From JAAXGX01 sp965203565 (GTDB lineage: Bacteria > Acidobacteriota > Vicinamibacteria > Vicinamibacterales > UBA8438): a stretch of DNA of 64,000 nucleotides. The stretch spans positions 992,001 through 1,056,000 of the forward strand of contig OZ241896.1 in the NCBI GenBank assembly GCA_965203565.1. The letters are read 5' to 3'. Shown here in pieces: positions 16,943 to 28,251 of this stretch (positions are counted from its first letter, which is position 1; every line of letters starts with the position of its first letter). A program made the position numbers and the translations under genes. Below the pieces are notes generated by a model. It saw only the letters and a program-made list of their open reading frames with translations. It had not been told where the DNA came from and made no database searches.

Positions 16943-18292
16943 ATGGCCGACGCCGCGCCGGTCCCCGCGGCCGAGCGCCCGCTCCCGCACAACCTGGAGG
17001 CGGAGCGGTGCGTCCTCGGCGCCATCCTCATCCACAACGACGCCTTCAACGTCGCGGCGGAGCTGATCGACGCCGACGACTTCTTCCGTGACGCCCACCG
17101 CCGCGTCTTCGACAAGATGGTCGGCCTCAACGAACGCGGCCAGGCGATCGACTTCGTCACGCTCCGCGACGAGCTGAGCCGGTCCGGCGACCTCGACGAG
17201 GTCGGCGGACCGGCCTACGTCAGCGCGCTCGCGGACGGCGTGCCGCGGTCGACCAACGTCGAACATTACGCGCGCATCGTCAAGGAGCGGGCGACGCTGC
17301 GGAGCCTCATCCGTTCGGCGAACCGGATCGCGTCTTCAGCCTACGCGGCCGCGGACGACGCGGACGTCGTGCTCGACCGGGCGGAGCAGGAGATCTTCTC
17401 GATCGCCGAGGACCGGATCCACACCGGGTTCGTGCCGCTGAGCGATCTGGTGCAGGAGAGCTTCGCCACCATCGAGAGGCTTCAGGACGTCCAGAACGTG
17501 GTGACCGGCGTGCCGACCGGGTTCCTCGACATCGACGAGATGACCGCCGGGCTCCAGCCGGCCGATCTGATCATCATCGCCGCGCGGCCGTCGGTCGGCA
17601 AGACGGCGTTCGCGCTGAACGTCGGTCTGTACGTCGGCGCCGAGACCGGCCGGACGGTCGGCGTGTTCAGCCTGGAGATGGCGAAGGAGCAGCTCTTCAT
17701 GCGGCTGCTGACCGCCGAGGCGCGCATCGACTCCCACCGGTTCCGGACCGGCCTGCTGACCGAAAGCGACTACGGCGCCCTGTCGACCGCGATGGGGAAG
17801 CTGGCGCAGGCCCGCGTCTTCATCGACGACACGCCGGCGCTCGGCGTGCTGGAGATGCGCGCGAAGTCGCGCCGCCTGAAGGCGGAGCACGGACTCGACC
17901 TGGTCATCGTCGACTACATCCAGTTGATGCAGGGACGGGGGCGGTTCGAGAACCGGACGCAGGAGATCGCCGCGATCTCGCGCGCCCTGAAGGGGCTCGC
18001 CAAGGAGCTGAACGTCCCGGTGGTGGCGCTCTCGCAGCTCAGCCGCGCGCCCGAGGCGCGCGCCGACCGGCGCCCGCAGCTTGCCGACCTGCGCGAGTCG
18101 GGCGCGCTGGAGCAGGACGCCGACGTCGTCATGTTCCTCTTCCGCGAGGAGATGTACGAGGAGACGCCGGAGAATGCGGGCGTGGCGGAAGTCATCATCG
18201 GCAAGCAGCGGAACGGGCCGACCGGCACGGTCAGGCTGGCCTTCCTGAAACAGCAGACCCGGTTCGAGCTCCTGGCGCACGGCCTGGAGTGA
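16943..18292 (+). CDS. dnaB: Replicative DNA helicase DnaB
   Basis: Hexameric 5'-3' helicase of the replication fork. 449 residues. N-terminal primase-interacting domain (PHNLEAERCVLGAIL), a linker, then the RecA-like motor with Walker A ARPSVGKTA (K220), Walker B LDLVIVDYIQLM, and RESGALEQDADVVMFLFR. No intein or other insertion. The rpsF-rpsR-rplI-dnaB order is conserved in many phyla. Its stop overlaps the alr GTG. Confidence 0.97.
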   Translation: MADAAPVPAAERPLPHNLEAERCVLGAILIHNDAFNVAAELIDADDFFRDAHRRVFDKMVGLNERGQAIDFVTLRDELSRSGDLDEVGGPAYVSALADGVPRSTNVEHYARIVKERATLRSLIRSANRIASSAYAAADDADVVLDRAEQEIFSIAEDRIHTGFVPLSDLVQESFATIERLQDVQNVVTGVPTGFLDIDEMTAGLQPADLIIIAARPSVGKTAFALNVGLYVGAETGRTVGVFSLEMAKEQLFMRLLTAEARIDSHRFRTGLLTESDYGALSTAMGKLAQARVFIDDTPALGVLEMRAKSRRLKAEHGLDLVIVDYIQLMQGRGRFENRTQEIAAISRALKGLAKELNVPVVALSQLSRAPEARADRRPQLADLRESGALEQDADVVMFLFREEMYEETPENAGVAEVIIGKQRNGPTGTVRLAFLKQQTRFELLAHGLE

Positions 18293-19476
18293 CGGCGGCC
18301 GTCGTGGGACCCGCCGTCCGTCCGACCTTCGCCCGGATCGACCTCGACCATCTCCAGGCCAACTACCGGGCGATTCGCGCGTTCGTGGCGTCGGCGGCCG
18401 GCGGCCCGGCCGGCCGGCCGCCGGAGATCATCGCCGTCGTCAAGGCGAACGCCTACGGCCACGGCTCGGTGGCGGTCGCCAGGGCCCTCGAAGCGGCGGG
18501 CGCGACGATGCTGGCCTGCGCGGACGTCGAGGAAGGAGTCGAGCTGCGGCGGGGCGGCGTGCGGATTCCGGTCCTCGTCTTCGGCGCCCTCGGCGTCAGC
18601 GATCTGAACGGCGTGTTCGAACACGGCCTCACGCCGACCGTCTCGTCGCCGTCGGCGGCCCGGGCGCTGCAGGCGGCGGCGGCGCTGCGCGGCGTCCGGC
18701 TCCACTGCCACCTGAAGATCGACACCGGCATGAACCGGTTCGGCTTCCGCCACGACAACCTGCGGGCGACGCTGCCGGACGTGCTGGCCGGCCGGAACCT
18801 CGTCTTCGACGCCGCGTACACCCACTTCGCGACGGCCGACCAGCCCGGCCATCCGCTGTTCGAGGAGCAGCGGCGGCGTTTCGACGCGGCGCTCGCGGCC
18901 TTGGCGTCGCTCGGCCTGACGGTCCGGTCGCGCCATGCGGCCAGCAGCGCCGCGCTGCTGCGCGGCCGCTGCGTCTGGTTCGACGCCGTCCGGCCCGGGC
19001 TGCTGCTCTACGGCGTCGCGCCGACGTCCGTCGCCCCGCCGGCCGGCCTCGAACTCCGCCCGGTGATGTCGCTGCGCAGCCGCGTGGCGGCGGTCAAGGG
19101 GATGCGGCCGGGCGAGACGTCCGGCTACGGCGCGCGGTTCGCCGCCACGCGGCCGGCGCGCATCGCCGTGGTCCCGGCCGGATACGCCGACGGGCTCGAC
19201 GTCCGGCTGGCCGGGGTGGGCGAAGTGCTCGTGCGCGGCCGGCGCGCGCCGATCGTCGGGTCGGTCTGCATGGATTCGATCACGATCGACGTCACGGCGT
19301 TCGACGTCGACCCGGGGGACGAGGTGGCGCTGATCGGCGCCCAGGGCGGCGGCCGGATCGACGCCGGCGAGATGGCGCGCTGGATCGGGACCGTGCCGCA
19401 TGAGATCCTGTGCCGCACCGGCAGCCGGATAGCGCGGGTCCATGCCGGCGGCGCCGCGGCGCCGGAGGTCGCATGA
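18289..19476 (+). CDS. alr: Alanine racemase
   Basis: PLP enzyme that makes D-alanine for peptidoglycan. 395 residues from a GTG that overlaps the dnaB stop. VVKANAYGHG carries the PLP lysine (K52). HLKIDTGMNRFG, THFATAD, the second catalytic region SGYGARF, VPAGYADGLD and GSVCMDSITID follow. Works upstream of Ddl (7364-8527). Translationally coupled to radA by a further four-base overlap. Confidence 0.96.
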   Translation: MTAAVVGPAVRPTFARIDLDHLQANYRAIRAFVASAAGGPAGRPPEIIAVVKANAYGHGSVAVARALEAAGATMLACADVEEGVELRRGGVRIPVLVFGALGVSDLNGVFEHGLTPTVSSPSAARALQAAAALRGVRLHCHLKIDTGMNRFGFRHDNLRATLPDVLAGRNLVFDAAYTHFATADQPGHPLFEEQRRRFDAALAALASLGLTVRSRHAASSAALLRGRCVWFDAVRPGLLLYGVAPTSVAPPAGLELRPVMSLRSRVAAVKGMRPGETSGYGARFAATRPARIAVVPAGYADGLDVRLAGVGEVLVRGRRAPIVGSVCMDSITIDVTAFDVDPGDEVALIGAQGGGRIDAGEMARWIGTVPHEILCRTGSRIARVHAGGAAAPEVA

Positions 19477-20849
19477 AGCCGGCCAGGACCGTATTCGTCT
19501 GCCGCGAGTGCGGAGCGCACGCCAGCAAGTGGGGGGGGCAGTGTCCCCGTTGCGGCGAATGGCACACGATGGAGGAGGAGCCGGACCGCCCCGCCTCGGA
19601 CGATCCCGGCGCGGGACGGTACGGACTGGCGTCCGGCTCCGGCGCGGCGCGGCTGTACGCCGAGATAGAGGCGAACGACGCCGCGCGGCTGACCAGCGGT
19701 TTCGACGAGTTCGACCGCGTCCTCGGCGGCGGCGTCGTCCCCGGCTCCGCGGTGCTGCTGGGCGGCGAGCCGGGGATCGGCAAGTCGACGCTGCTCCTGC
19801 AGGCGGCGGCGTCCGTGGCCCGGACGCTCGGGCCGGTGCTGTACGCATCCGGGGAGGAGTCGGAGCATCAGATAAAGCTGCGCGGCGACCGTCTGGGACT
19901 CGGCGACCCGCCGCTGTACCTGTTCGCCGAGACGTGCGTCGAACGGATCCTGGAGGAAGCGGATCGGGTGCAGCCGGTCGTCCTGGTCGTCGACTCGATC
20001 CAGACGGTGTTCACCCGCAAGCTGTCGTCCGCGCCCGGCGGCGTCGGCCAGGTGCGGGAGGCGGCGGCGCACCTGCTCGCCGCCGCGAAGCGGCGGACCC
20101 TGCCGACGTTCCTGGTGGGGCACGTGACGAAGGACGGGAGCCTCGCCGGACCGAAGGCGCTGGAGCACGTGGTGGACACCGTGCTGTACTTCGAGGGGGA
20201 GCGGCATCATTCGCACCGGATCGTCCGCGCCGTCAAGAACCGGTTCGGCGCGGTCAGCGAGCTCGGAGTGTTCGAGATGACCGAGTCGGGCCTGCGCGCC
20301 GTCCCGAGTCCGTCGACGCTGTTCCTCTCGGAGCGGGCGTCGAGCGTGCCCGGCTCGGTGGTGCTCTGCTCGATGGAAGGGTCGCGGCCGATCCTCGTCG
20401 AGGTCCAGGCGCTCGTGAGCAGCGGCGCGTACGGCACGGCCCGGCGGACGGCGAGCGGCCTCGACCACAACCGGCTGGCGCTGCTGCTCGCGGTCCTGGA
20501 GAAGCGCGCCGGACTCGACGTGTCGGGCGAGGACGTCTTCCTGAACCTGGCCGGCGGGCTGGTCGTCAACGAGCCGGCGGCCGACCTCGGCGTCGTGGCG
20601 GCGGTGGCCTCCAGCCTGCGCAATCGCGCGGTGCGGCCGGAGACGGCCGTCTTCGGCGAGGTCGGCCTGGCCGGCGAGGTGCGCGGGACGGCCCGGGCCG
20701 GACTGCGCATCCGGGAGGCCGCGCAACTGGGGTTCACGCGCTGCGTCATGCCCGCAAGCAACTGCGCGGCGCCCGGCGGCGGCGGCGGGGCGTGCGAGCA
20801 GGTCGGCGTCAGTACGGTCGAGGAGGCGCTGGAGGCGCTGATCGAGTGA
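19473..20849 (+). CDS. radA: DNA repair protein RadA (Sms)
   Basis: RecA-related branch-migration helicase used in recombination repair. 458 residues. N-terminal zinc finger VCRECG ... CPRCGEW, Walker A GGEPGIGKSTLL, Walker B VVLVVDSIQT, the RadA-specific KNRFGAVSE, and the C-terminal Lon-protease-like domain (GEDVFLNLAGG ... AVFGEVGLAGEVR). ATG 19473 overlaps the alr stop (ATGA) and puts the zinc finger at the very N-terminus, as in the family. Confidence 0.96.
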   Translation: MKPARTVFVCRECGAHASKWGGQCPRCGEWHTMEEEPDRPASDDPGAGRYGLASGSGAARLYAEIEANDAARLTSGFDEFDRVLGGGVVPGSAVLLGGEPGIGKSTLLLQAAASVARTLGPVLYASGEESEHQIKLRGDRLGLGDPPLYLFAETCVERILEEADRVQPVVLVVDSIQTVFTRKLSSAPGGVGQVREAAAHLLAAAKRRTLPTFLVGHVTKDGSLAGPKALEHVVDTVLYFEGERHHSHRIVRAVKNRFGAVSELGVFEMTESGLRAVPSPSTLFLSERASSVPGSVVLCSMEGSRPILVEVQALVSSGAYGTARRTASGLDHNRLALLLAVLEKRAGLDVSGEDVFLNLAGGLVVNEPAADLGVVAAVASSLRNRAVRPETAVFGEVGLAGEVRGTARAGLRIREAAQLGFTRCVMPASNCAAPGGGGGACEQVGVSTVEEALEALIE

Positions 20850-21577
20850 GGGCGCCGTCCTGGCACTGGTGGCGTACGGTCTTCTGGCTGATCCCGGTGA
20901 TCAGCCTGTACACCGCGGTCCTCGGACTGCTGTCGCTGGCGTCGATGCTCGTGGACCGCCGGGGACGCACGGCCCACCGGTGCGCGCGCGCCTGGTCCCG
21001 GTTGATCCTGGTCACGACCGGCGTCCGCGTCCGCGTCCGCGGTCTGAGCCGCGTCCCCTCCGGCGGGACGTACGTCTTCGTCTCGAACCACCAGAGCATC
21101 TACGACGTCCCGATCCTGTTCTGGGCGCTCCCGTTCCAGCTTCGGATCATCGCGAAGGCGTCGCTGGGGCGCTTTCCGGTCCTCGGCTGGCACCTGCGCT
21201 GGACGGGGCACCTGCTGGTGGACCGGGCGCGGGCCGGGGCCGCCGGCCTCGCGCACGCCGCCGCCCTGCTCGGACGCGGGCACTCGCTCATCGCGTTTCC
21301 GGAAGGGACGCGCAGCCGCGACGGACGGGTCGGACGGTTCAAGGGGGGCGTCTTCCTGACGGCGATGGAGGCCGGCCTGCCGATCGTTCCGGTCGCGGTG
21401 GACGGCAGCCGGCGCGTGATGCGCAAGGGACGCCTGACGACCTGTCCGGGTGCGGTGGACGTGGTGGTGCACGACCCGATCCCGACGCGCGGCTTGCGCC
21501 GGAGCGACGCCCGCGGCCTGGCCGACCGCGCCGCCGGGATCGTGCGGCGGGCGGTCGCAGCGAACGCCGGCGGCTGA
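20846..21577 (+). CDS. plsC: 1-acyl-sn-glycerol-3-phosphate acyltransferase
   Basis: Transfers an acyl chain to lysophosphatidic acid at the inner membrane, giving phosphatidic acid. 243 residues from GTG 20846, overlapping the radA stop. One or two N-terminal membrane helices (TVFWLIPVISLYTAVLGLL), then the HX4D catalytic motif NHQSIYD, a substrate loop and FPEGTRSRDG, and the later VPVAVDG block. Specificity cannot be read from sequence. Confidence 0.92.
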   Translation: MRAPSWHWWRTVFWLIPVISLYTAVLGLLSLASMLVDRRGRTAHRCARAWSRLILVTTGVRVRVRGLSRVPSGGTYVFVSNHQSIYDVPILFWALPFQLRIIAKASLGRFPVLGWHLRWTGHLLVDRARAGAAGLAHAAALLGRGHSLIAFPEGTRSRDGRVGRFKGGVFLTAMEAGLPIVPVAVDGSRRVMRKGRLTTCPGAVDVVVHDPIPTRGLRRSDARGLADRAAGIVRRAVAANAGG

Positions 21578-21609
21578 CAGCCTGCGCAGGAAAGCCCCGC
21601 TGCATTCGA
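21578..21609 (+). repeat. Dispersed intergenic repeat, copy 2
   Basis: Second copy of the CAGCC-N12-CCCCGCTGCATTCGA block also found after rplY (14688-14719). It starts directly after the plsC stop and ends 29 bases before ispDF. The exact 15-mer is 21595-21609. Confidence 0.6.
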
Positions 21610-21638
21610 CGGGCGCGCACGCCGAGGGGAACGTTCCG

Positions 21639-22834
21639 ATGTTCATATCCGCCATCATCGCCGCCGGCGGCCGGGGCGCGCGCCTCGGCGGTCCGGCGCC
21701 CAAGCAGCTCAGGACGATCGGCGGCCGGACGCTGCTGGACCGCGCCGTCGCGCCGTTCGATGCGAGCGATCGCATCGGCGAGATCATCGTCGTGCTGCCG
21801 GCCGAGCTGGCCGCCGCGCCGCCCGCCGCGCTGCGGACGAGGCGGACGCCGGTGCGGTGGGTCGCCGGCGGCGCGCGCCGGCAGGACTCGGTCGCGGCCG
21901 GCTTCGACGCCATCGCGCCGGCGAGCGAGCTGGTGGTGGTGCACGACGCCGCCCGGCCGTTCTGTCCGGCCGGCCTGCTCGACCGGACACTGGACGCCGC
22001 CGCCGAGTCGGGCGCGGCGGTCGCCGCGCTCGCGGCGGTCGACACCGTGAAGCAGGCGCGGATCGAGGCGGGCGTGACGGTGGTGGACTCGACGCTCCCG
22101 CGCGGCCGGATCTTCCTGGCTCAGACGCCCCAGGCGTTCCGGGTCGGCGTTCTCCGCGACGCGATCGCGCAGGGCCGCGCCGGCGCGGCGGCGACCGACG
22201 AGGCGGCGCTGGCCGAGCTGGCCGGCCACCGGGTGCGGCTCGTGCCCGGCGACCCGCGCAACGTCAAGGTGACCGGTCCGGCCGATCTGGCGCTCGCGGA
22301 GCGGATGGCGGACGCCGCCGCCGGTTCTGACCGGGGCGGCCACCGGATCGGCCTGGGATACGACGTGCACCGGTTCGCGGAAGGGCGGCGCATGGTGCTG
22401 GGCGGCGTCGAGTTTCCCGGCCCGCGCGGCCTCCTGGGGCACTCGGACGCGGACGCCGTCTGCCACGCCGCGGCCGACGCGCTGCTCGGCGCGGCCGGCG
22501 CCGGCGACGTCGGCCGCCATTTCCCCGACGACGACCCGCGCTGGAAGGACGCCTCCAGCATCGACCTGCTCCGCCGCGCGGCGGCGATCGTGCGCGGCCG
22601 GGGGTTCGCGGTGGGCAACGTCGACGTGGTGGTCGTGACGGAGTGGCCGAAGATCGGCCCTGCGGCCGACGAGATGCGGCGGCGGCTGGCGGAGGCGCTG
22701 GCGGTCGCGCCGGACCGGGTGGCGGTCAAGGGGAAGACCGGCGAGGGGATGGGGGAGGTCGGCCGGGGCGAGGCGCTCGTCGTGCACGCCGTCGCGTCGC
22801 TCTTCCGTTCGCCGCCCGCGCCGGCCGACGTTCG

Positions 22835-22838
<4 letters not shown>
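21639..22838 (+). CDS. ispDF: Bifunctional IspD/IspF: MEP cytidylyltransferase and MEcPP synthase
   Basis: Two non-consecutive steps of the MEP isoprenoid pathway in one 399-residue chain. Residues 1 to about 228 are IspD: IIAAGGRGARLGGPAPKQL binds CTP, VVVHDAARPF and QTPQAFR follow. Residues about 235-399 are IspF: YDVHRF supplies metal ligands D242 and H244, then GHSDADAV, FPDDDP, SSIDLL and KTGEGMGEVG. Only a short linker (GSDRGG) joins them. ATG 21639 is preceded by GAGGGGA. Overlaps rlmB by four bases. Confidence 0.95.
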
Positions 22839-23581
<743 letters not shown>

Positions 23582-23593
23582 GCGGTTTGTCAG

Positions 23594-23670
23594 GCTGGCG
23601 TAGCTCAGTCCGGTAGAGCGGCTGATTTGTAATCAGCGGGTCGGGGGTTCGAATCCCTTCGCCAGCTCCA
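23594..23670 (+). tRNA. tRNA-Thr (anticodon TGT)
   Basis: Acceptor GCTGGCG/CGCCAGC, anticodon stem GCTGA/TCAGC with loop TTTGTAA, so TGT (23628-23630). T-arm GGGTTCGAATCCC-like, discriminator T, CCA encoded at 23668-23670. First of four tRNAs leading into tuf. Confidence 0.97.
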
Positions 23671-23754
23671 TGAGCGGCGGGGCGGGGTCCTTCAGTTTCA
23701 GCATTCAGCCGGGGAACGCCGGGCGGCGATCGCGCATTGCCGGCCGCGGGAGCG

Positions 23755-23838
23755 GGCGAGGTTGCGGAGCGGTCAAACGCAACAGACTGTAAATCTGTCG
23801 CCCTAGTGGCTTCGGAGGTTCGAATCCTCCCCTCGCCA
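23755..23838 (+). tRNA. tRNA-Tyr (anticodon GTA), CCA not encoded
   Basis: Class II tRNA with a long variable arm (CGCCCTAGTGGCTTC region). Acceptor GGCGAGG/CCTCGCC, anticodon stem ACAGA/TCTGT with loop CTGTAAA, discriminator A. The next bases are CCC, so the CCA end must be added by the nucleotidyltransferase, unlike the other tRNAs here. Confidence 0.95.
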
Positions 23839-23950
23839 CCCTTTACGGTTGCTCGATCGACGCCGCGGGCGGGCCGCGAACGGATGCGGGCGTCGGAGAG
23901 CGGGCAGCGGTTGCGGCGCCGGCGGCGAGCCGGGAGATCGAGCGCCCGAA

Positions 23951-24025
23951 GCGGGAGTAACTCAGTGGTAGAGTCACAGCCTTCCAAGCTGTTGGTCGCG
24001 GGTTCGATCCCCGTCTCCCGCTCCA
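23951..24025 (+). tRNA. tRNA-Gly (anticodon TCC)
   Basis: Acceptor GCGGGAG/CTCCCGC, D-arm with CTCAGTGGTAGAG, anticodon stem ACAGC/GCTGT with loop CTTCCAA, T-arm GGGTTCGATCCCC, discriminator T, CCA encoded at 24023-24025. Confidence 0.97.
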
Positions 24026-24030
24026 GTCTT

Positions 24031-24106
<76 letters not shown>

Positions 24107-24206
24107 GCGCCTCGCGCCGGCGGGCGCGCGGCGGCGGGGCGCGGAAGCCGCGGCGGACCGGCGGAGCGCAGTGGATGCGGGGAGCGGACGCGTAGAGGGC
24201 GGGGGG

Positions 24207-25394
<1,188 letters not shown>

Positions 25395-25418
25395 CCGGAG
25401 CCGGGAGGCGAGAGATCC

Positions 25419-25568
25419 GTGCGCGACGTCATCATCCTGGCCTGCGCCGAGTGCAAGCGGCGGAACTACAACACGACGAAGAACAAGCGCAAGACGCCCG
25501 ACCGTCTCGAGATGAAGAAGTACTGCCGCTGGTGCCGCCGGCATACGCCTCATCGAGAGACGAAGTAG
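25419..25568 (+). CDS. rpmG: 50S ribosomal protein L33, zinc-binding form
   Basis: A 49-residue protein from GTG 25419, ten bases after a GGAGG. Begins RDVIILACAEC and ends KKYCRWCRRHTPHRETK. The four cysteines C9, C12, C36 and C39 give the zinc-binding C+ form. L33 binds 23S rRNA near the E site. Placement between tuf and secE is typical of many bacteria. Confidence 0.95.
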   Translation: MRDVIILACAECKRRNYNTTKNKRKTPDRLEMKKYCRWCRRHTPHRETK

Positions 25569-25583
25569 GGCGGGGGAGAGCAC

Positions 25584-25659
25584 AGGCCAGTAGCTCAACT
25601 GGTAGAGCACCGGTCTCCAAAACCGGGGGCTGGGGGTTCGAGTCCCTCCTGGCCTGCCA
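25584..25659 (+). tRNA. tRNA-Trp (anticodon CCA)
   Basis: Acceptor AGGCCAG/CTGGCCT, anticodon stem CCGGT/ACCGG with loop CTCCAAA, T-arm GGGTTCGAGTCCC, discriminator G as expected for Trp, CCA encoded at 25657-25659. Sits between rpmG and secE, a common place for tRNA-Trp. Confidence 0.97.
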
Positions 25660-25697
25660 CTGGCGGATGCGGCGCGGCGCCGCGGCGAACGAGGACG

Positions 25698-25961
25698 ATG
25701 GCGAAATCGGCGATGCTGGAGAGCCCCCGCGCGGCGGCCGGGGAGAAGGGCGTCCTCGGGTGGTGGGGACGTTCCCGGACGTTTCTGGCCCAGGTGCAGA
25801 ACGAGCTCTCGCGCGTCACGTGGCCGACGTGGAAGGAGGTGCAGGCCACCACGCTGGTGGTGATCCTCACGTCGATCCTGTTCGGCCTGTATCTGTGGGG
25901 CGCCGACCTGATTCTCGACCGGATCGCGCGGCTGCTGTTCACGACCTTCGGGGCATCATGA
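25698..25961 (+). CDS. secE: Preprotein translocase subunit SecE
   Basis: Essential clamp of the SecYEG channel. 87 residues, the short single-helix form. The amphipathic segment FLAQVQNELSRVTWPTWKEV is the SecE signature, followed by one transmembrane helix (about residues 52-72). Its stop overlaps the nusG ATG. SecY is at 51122. Confidence 0.96.
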   Translation: MAKSAMLESPRAAAGEKGVLGWWGRSRTFLAQVQNELSRVTWPTWKEVQATTLVVILTSILFGLYLWGADLILDRIARLLFTTFGAS

Positions 25962-26500
25962 CGGACGTCAGCACGAAACAGTGGTACATCGTGCACACCT
26001 ACTCGGGGTTCGAGAAGAAGGTCTCCGAGTCGCTGCAGCAGCGGGTGCAGGCCCACGGGCTGCAGGGCGAGATCGGCGAAGTCCTGATCCCGACCGAGGA
26101 CGTCGTCGAGATCCGGGGCGGGAAGAAGGTGGTCAGCTCCAAGCGCTTCTTCCCGGGCTACATCCTGATCGAGATGAACATGTCGGACGAGGCGTGGCAT
26201 TTCGTCAAGAACACGCCGAAGGTGACCGGCTTCGTGGGCGCCGGCTCCCGGCCGACTCCCCTGACGCGCGAGGAGGTCGATCAGATCCTGCACCAAGTCA
26301 CGGTGGCGGCCGAGAAGCCCAAGCCGAAGTACACGTTCGACAAGGGCGATCAGGTGCGGATCAACGAGGGGCCGTTCACCAGCTTCAACGGCATGGTCGA
26401 TGAAGTGAACGTCGATCGCAACACCCTGAAGGTGATGGTGACGATCTTCGGGCGCTCGACGCCGGTCGAACTGGACTTCCTGCACGTGGAGAAAATCTGA
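25958..26500 (+). CDS. nusG: Transcription termination/antitermination protein NusG
   Basis: Binds RNA polymerase and links it to Rho or the ribosome. 180 residues. NGN domain: WYIVHTYSGFEKKV, FFPGYILIEM, VTGFVG; then the KOW domain with FDKGDQVRINEGPFTSFNG. No insertion between them. ATG overlaps the secE stop (ATGA). Confidence 0.97.
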   Translation: MTDVSTKQWYIVHTYSGFEKKVSESLQQRVQAHGLQGEIGEVLIPTEDVVEIRGGKKVVSSKRFFPGYILIEMNMSDEAWHFVKNTPKVTGFVGAGSRPTPLTREEVDQILHQVTVAAEKPKPKYTFDKGDQVRINEGPFTSFNGMVDEVNVDRNTLKVMVTIFGRSTPVELDFLHVEKI

Positions 26501-26527
26501 GAATTCCGGCAAGGTCAGCGAGACGGC

Positions 26528-26953
26528 ATGGCGAAGAAGATCATCGGTCTGGTCAAGCTGCAGATTCCCGCCGGGAAGGCGACGCCGGCGCCTCCGGTCG
26601 GCACGGCCCTCGGCCCGCACGGCGTGAACATCATGGATTTCTGCAAGGCGTTCAACGCCGGGACCGCGAGCCAGGAGGGCCTGATCATTCCGGCGGTCGT
26701 GACGGTCTACCAGGACCGGTCGTACAGCTTCATCACCAAGACGCCGCCGGCGGCGGTGCTGCTCAAGCGCGCGGCGAACGTCGCCAAGGGCTCCGGGGAG
26801 CCGAACCGTTCGAAGGTCGGCTCGGTCACCCTGCGGCAGGTCGAGGAGATCGCCCGGACGAAGATGCCCGATCTGAACTGCGGGAGCCTGGAGGCGGCGG
26901 TCCGGACGGTGGCGGGGACGGCGCGCTCGATGGGGATCGACGTCGCCTCGTAG
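26528..26953 (+). CDS. rplK: 50S ribosomal protein L11
   Basis: Stalk-base protein that binds 23S rRNA in the GTPase centre. 141 residues. KLQIPAGKATPAPPVGTALG at the N-terminus is diagnostic, with GVNIMDFCKAFN and the C-terminal rRNA-binding NCGSLEAAVRTVAGTARSMG. Starts 27 bases after nusG. Confidence 0.98.
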   Translation: MAKKIIGLVKLQIPAGKATPAPPVGTALGPHGVNIMDFCKAFNAGTASQEGLIIPAVVTVYQDRSYSFITKTPPAAVLLKRAANVAKGSGEPNRSKVGSVTLRQVEEIARTKMPDLNCGSLEAAVRTVAGTARSMGIDVAS

Positions 26954-26978
26954 GCGGATCGGATTCGGGGCAGGATTC

Positions 26979-27683
26979 ATGGCGCGAAAGAGCAGGAAGT
27001 TCGAAGCGGCGCAGGCCAGGGTCGATGCGCGTCTCTATGCGCTCGAGGACGCCGTTCCGCTGGTGCAGGAGATCCGGTTCGCGAAGTTCGACGAGGCGGT
27101 CGAGATCGCCTTGCGCCTGGGGGTCAATCCGAAGCATGCGGACCAGATGGTGCGCGGCACCGTGGTGCTCCCGCACGGCCTCGGCCGCAGCAAGCGCGTC
27201 CTCGTCATCGCCGGACCCGACAAGCAGAAGGAAGCCGAGGAGGCCGGCGCGGACACGGTCGGCGGCGACGAGATCGCGGAGCGGATCCAGGGCGGCTGGA
27301 TGGAGTTCGACGCGGTCGTGGCCACACCGGACATGATGCGGTCGGTCGGAAAGCTGGGCCGCATCCTCGGTCCACGCGGCCTGATGCCGAATCCCAAGAC
27401 CGGAACCGTCACCGTCGACGTGGCGAAGGCGGTCGGCGAGATCAAGGCCGGGAAGGTCGCCTACCGGGTCGACAAGGCCGGCGTGGTGCACGCGCCCATC
27501 GGGAGGGCGTCGTTCGCGGCGGAGAACCTCGTCGCCAACGCGTACGCCCTGGTGGCGAGCGTGGTGAAGGCGAAGCCGGCGGCCGCGAAGGGCCGGTACC
27601 TGAGGAGCATCACCCTGTCGTCGACCATGGGGCCGGGCGTGCGGATCGACAGCGCCGCCGTCGACCAGGCCGCGCGCGCCTGA
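26979..27683 (+). CDS. rplA: 50S ribosomal protein L1
   Basis: Forms the mobile L1 stalk at the E site; in many bacteria it represses its own operon. 234 residues. FDEAVEIALRLGVNPKHADQ, ATPDMMRSVGKLGRILGPRG and MPNPKTGTVT are family blocks. Begins 25 bases after rplK. Confidence 0.98.
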   Translation: MARKSRKFEAAQARVDARLYALEDAVPLVQEIRFAKFDEAVEIALRLGVNPKHADQMVRGTVVLPHGLGRSKRVLVIAGPDKQKEAEEAGADTVGGDEIAERIQGGWMEFDAVVATPDMMRSVGKLGRILGPRGLMPNPKTGTVTVDVAKAVGEIKAGKVAYRVDKAGVVHAPIGRASFAAENLVANAYALVASVVKAKPAAAKGRYLRSITLSSTMGPGVRIDSAAVDQAARA

Positions 27684-27717
27684 CGGCCGGCGCGGGCGAC
27701 GGCGGACGAGACGATTC

Positions 27718-28251
27718 ATGCCCATCACACGATCCCGGAAAGCGGAGCAGGTCGCGTCGCTCGCCGAACGGCTCGGCGCCGTCGAGAGCGTCGTCCTGCT
27801 CGACTTCAAGGGCCTCGACGTGCCGCAGGCGACCGAGCTGCGCCGGCAGGTCCGCGCGGCGGCGGCGGAGTACCGCGTCGTCAAGAACCGCCTGGCCAGG
27901 CGCGCCGTCGACGGGACGCCGTACGCCGTGCTGGATCGGCATTTCCACGGGACGACGGCCGTCGCGTACGGCGGTGAGGATCCGGTGGCGCTCGCCAGGA
28001 CGCTGGTGACGTTCTCGAAGACGGCGCCGGCGCTGACGGTGAAGGCCGCCGTCGTCCAGGGACAGGAGATCGACGCCGAAGGGGTGAAGGCGCTCGCCGA
28101 GCTGCCGGCGAAGGAGGCGCTCCAGGCGACGTTGCTCACGCTGTTGCAGACGCCGGCGACGCAGTTCGTTCGGACGTTGCAGGCGGTTCCGCGCGACCTC
28201 GTGAGCGTGCTGGTTCAGGCGGAGAAGAAGAGAAGGAGCGACGATGGCTGA
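27718..28251 (+). CDS. rplJ: 50S ribosomal protein L10
   Basis: Stalk base that carries the L7/L12 dimers. 177 residues. Contains LDFKGLDVPQATELRRQVR and YRVVKNRLARRAV in the rRNA-binding domain; the C-terminal helix (residues about 140-175) docks L7/L12. Only 34 bases separate it from rplA, so there is no room for a separate long L10 leader. Overlaps rplL by eight bases. Confidence 0.97.
   Translation: MPITRSRKAEQVASLAERLGAVESVVLLDFKGLDVPQATELRRQVRAAAAEYRVVKNRLARRAVDGTPYAVLDRHFHGTTAVAYGGEDPVALARTLVTFSKTAPALTVKAAVVQGQEIDAEGVKALAELPAKEALQATLLTLLQTPATQFVRTLQAVPRDLVSVLVQAEKKRRSDDG

Noticed and set aside
23671..23754. Gap between tRNA-Thr and tRNA-Tyr as a further RNA gene
   Set aside because: No cloverleaf or strong hairpin could be formed by eye; likely spacer processed from the tRNA transcript.
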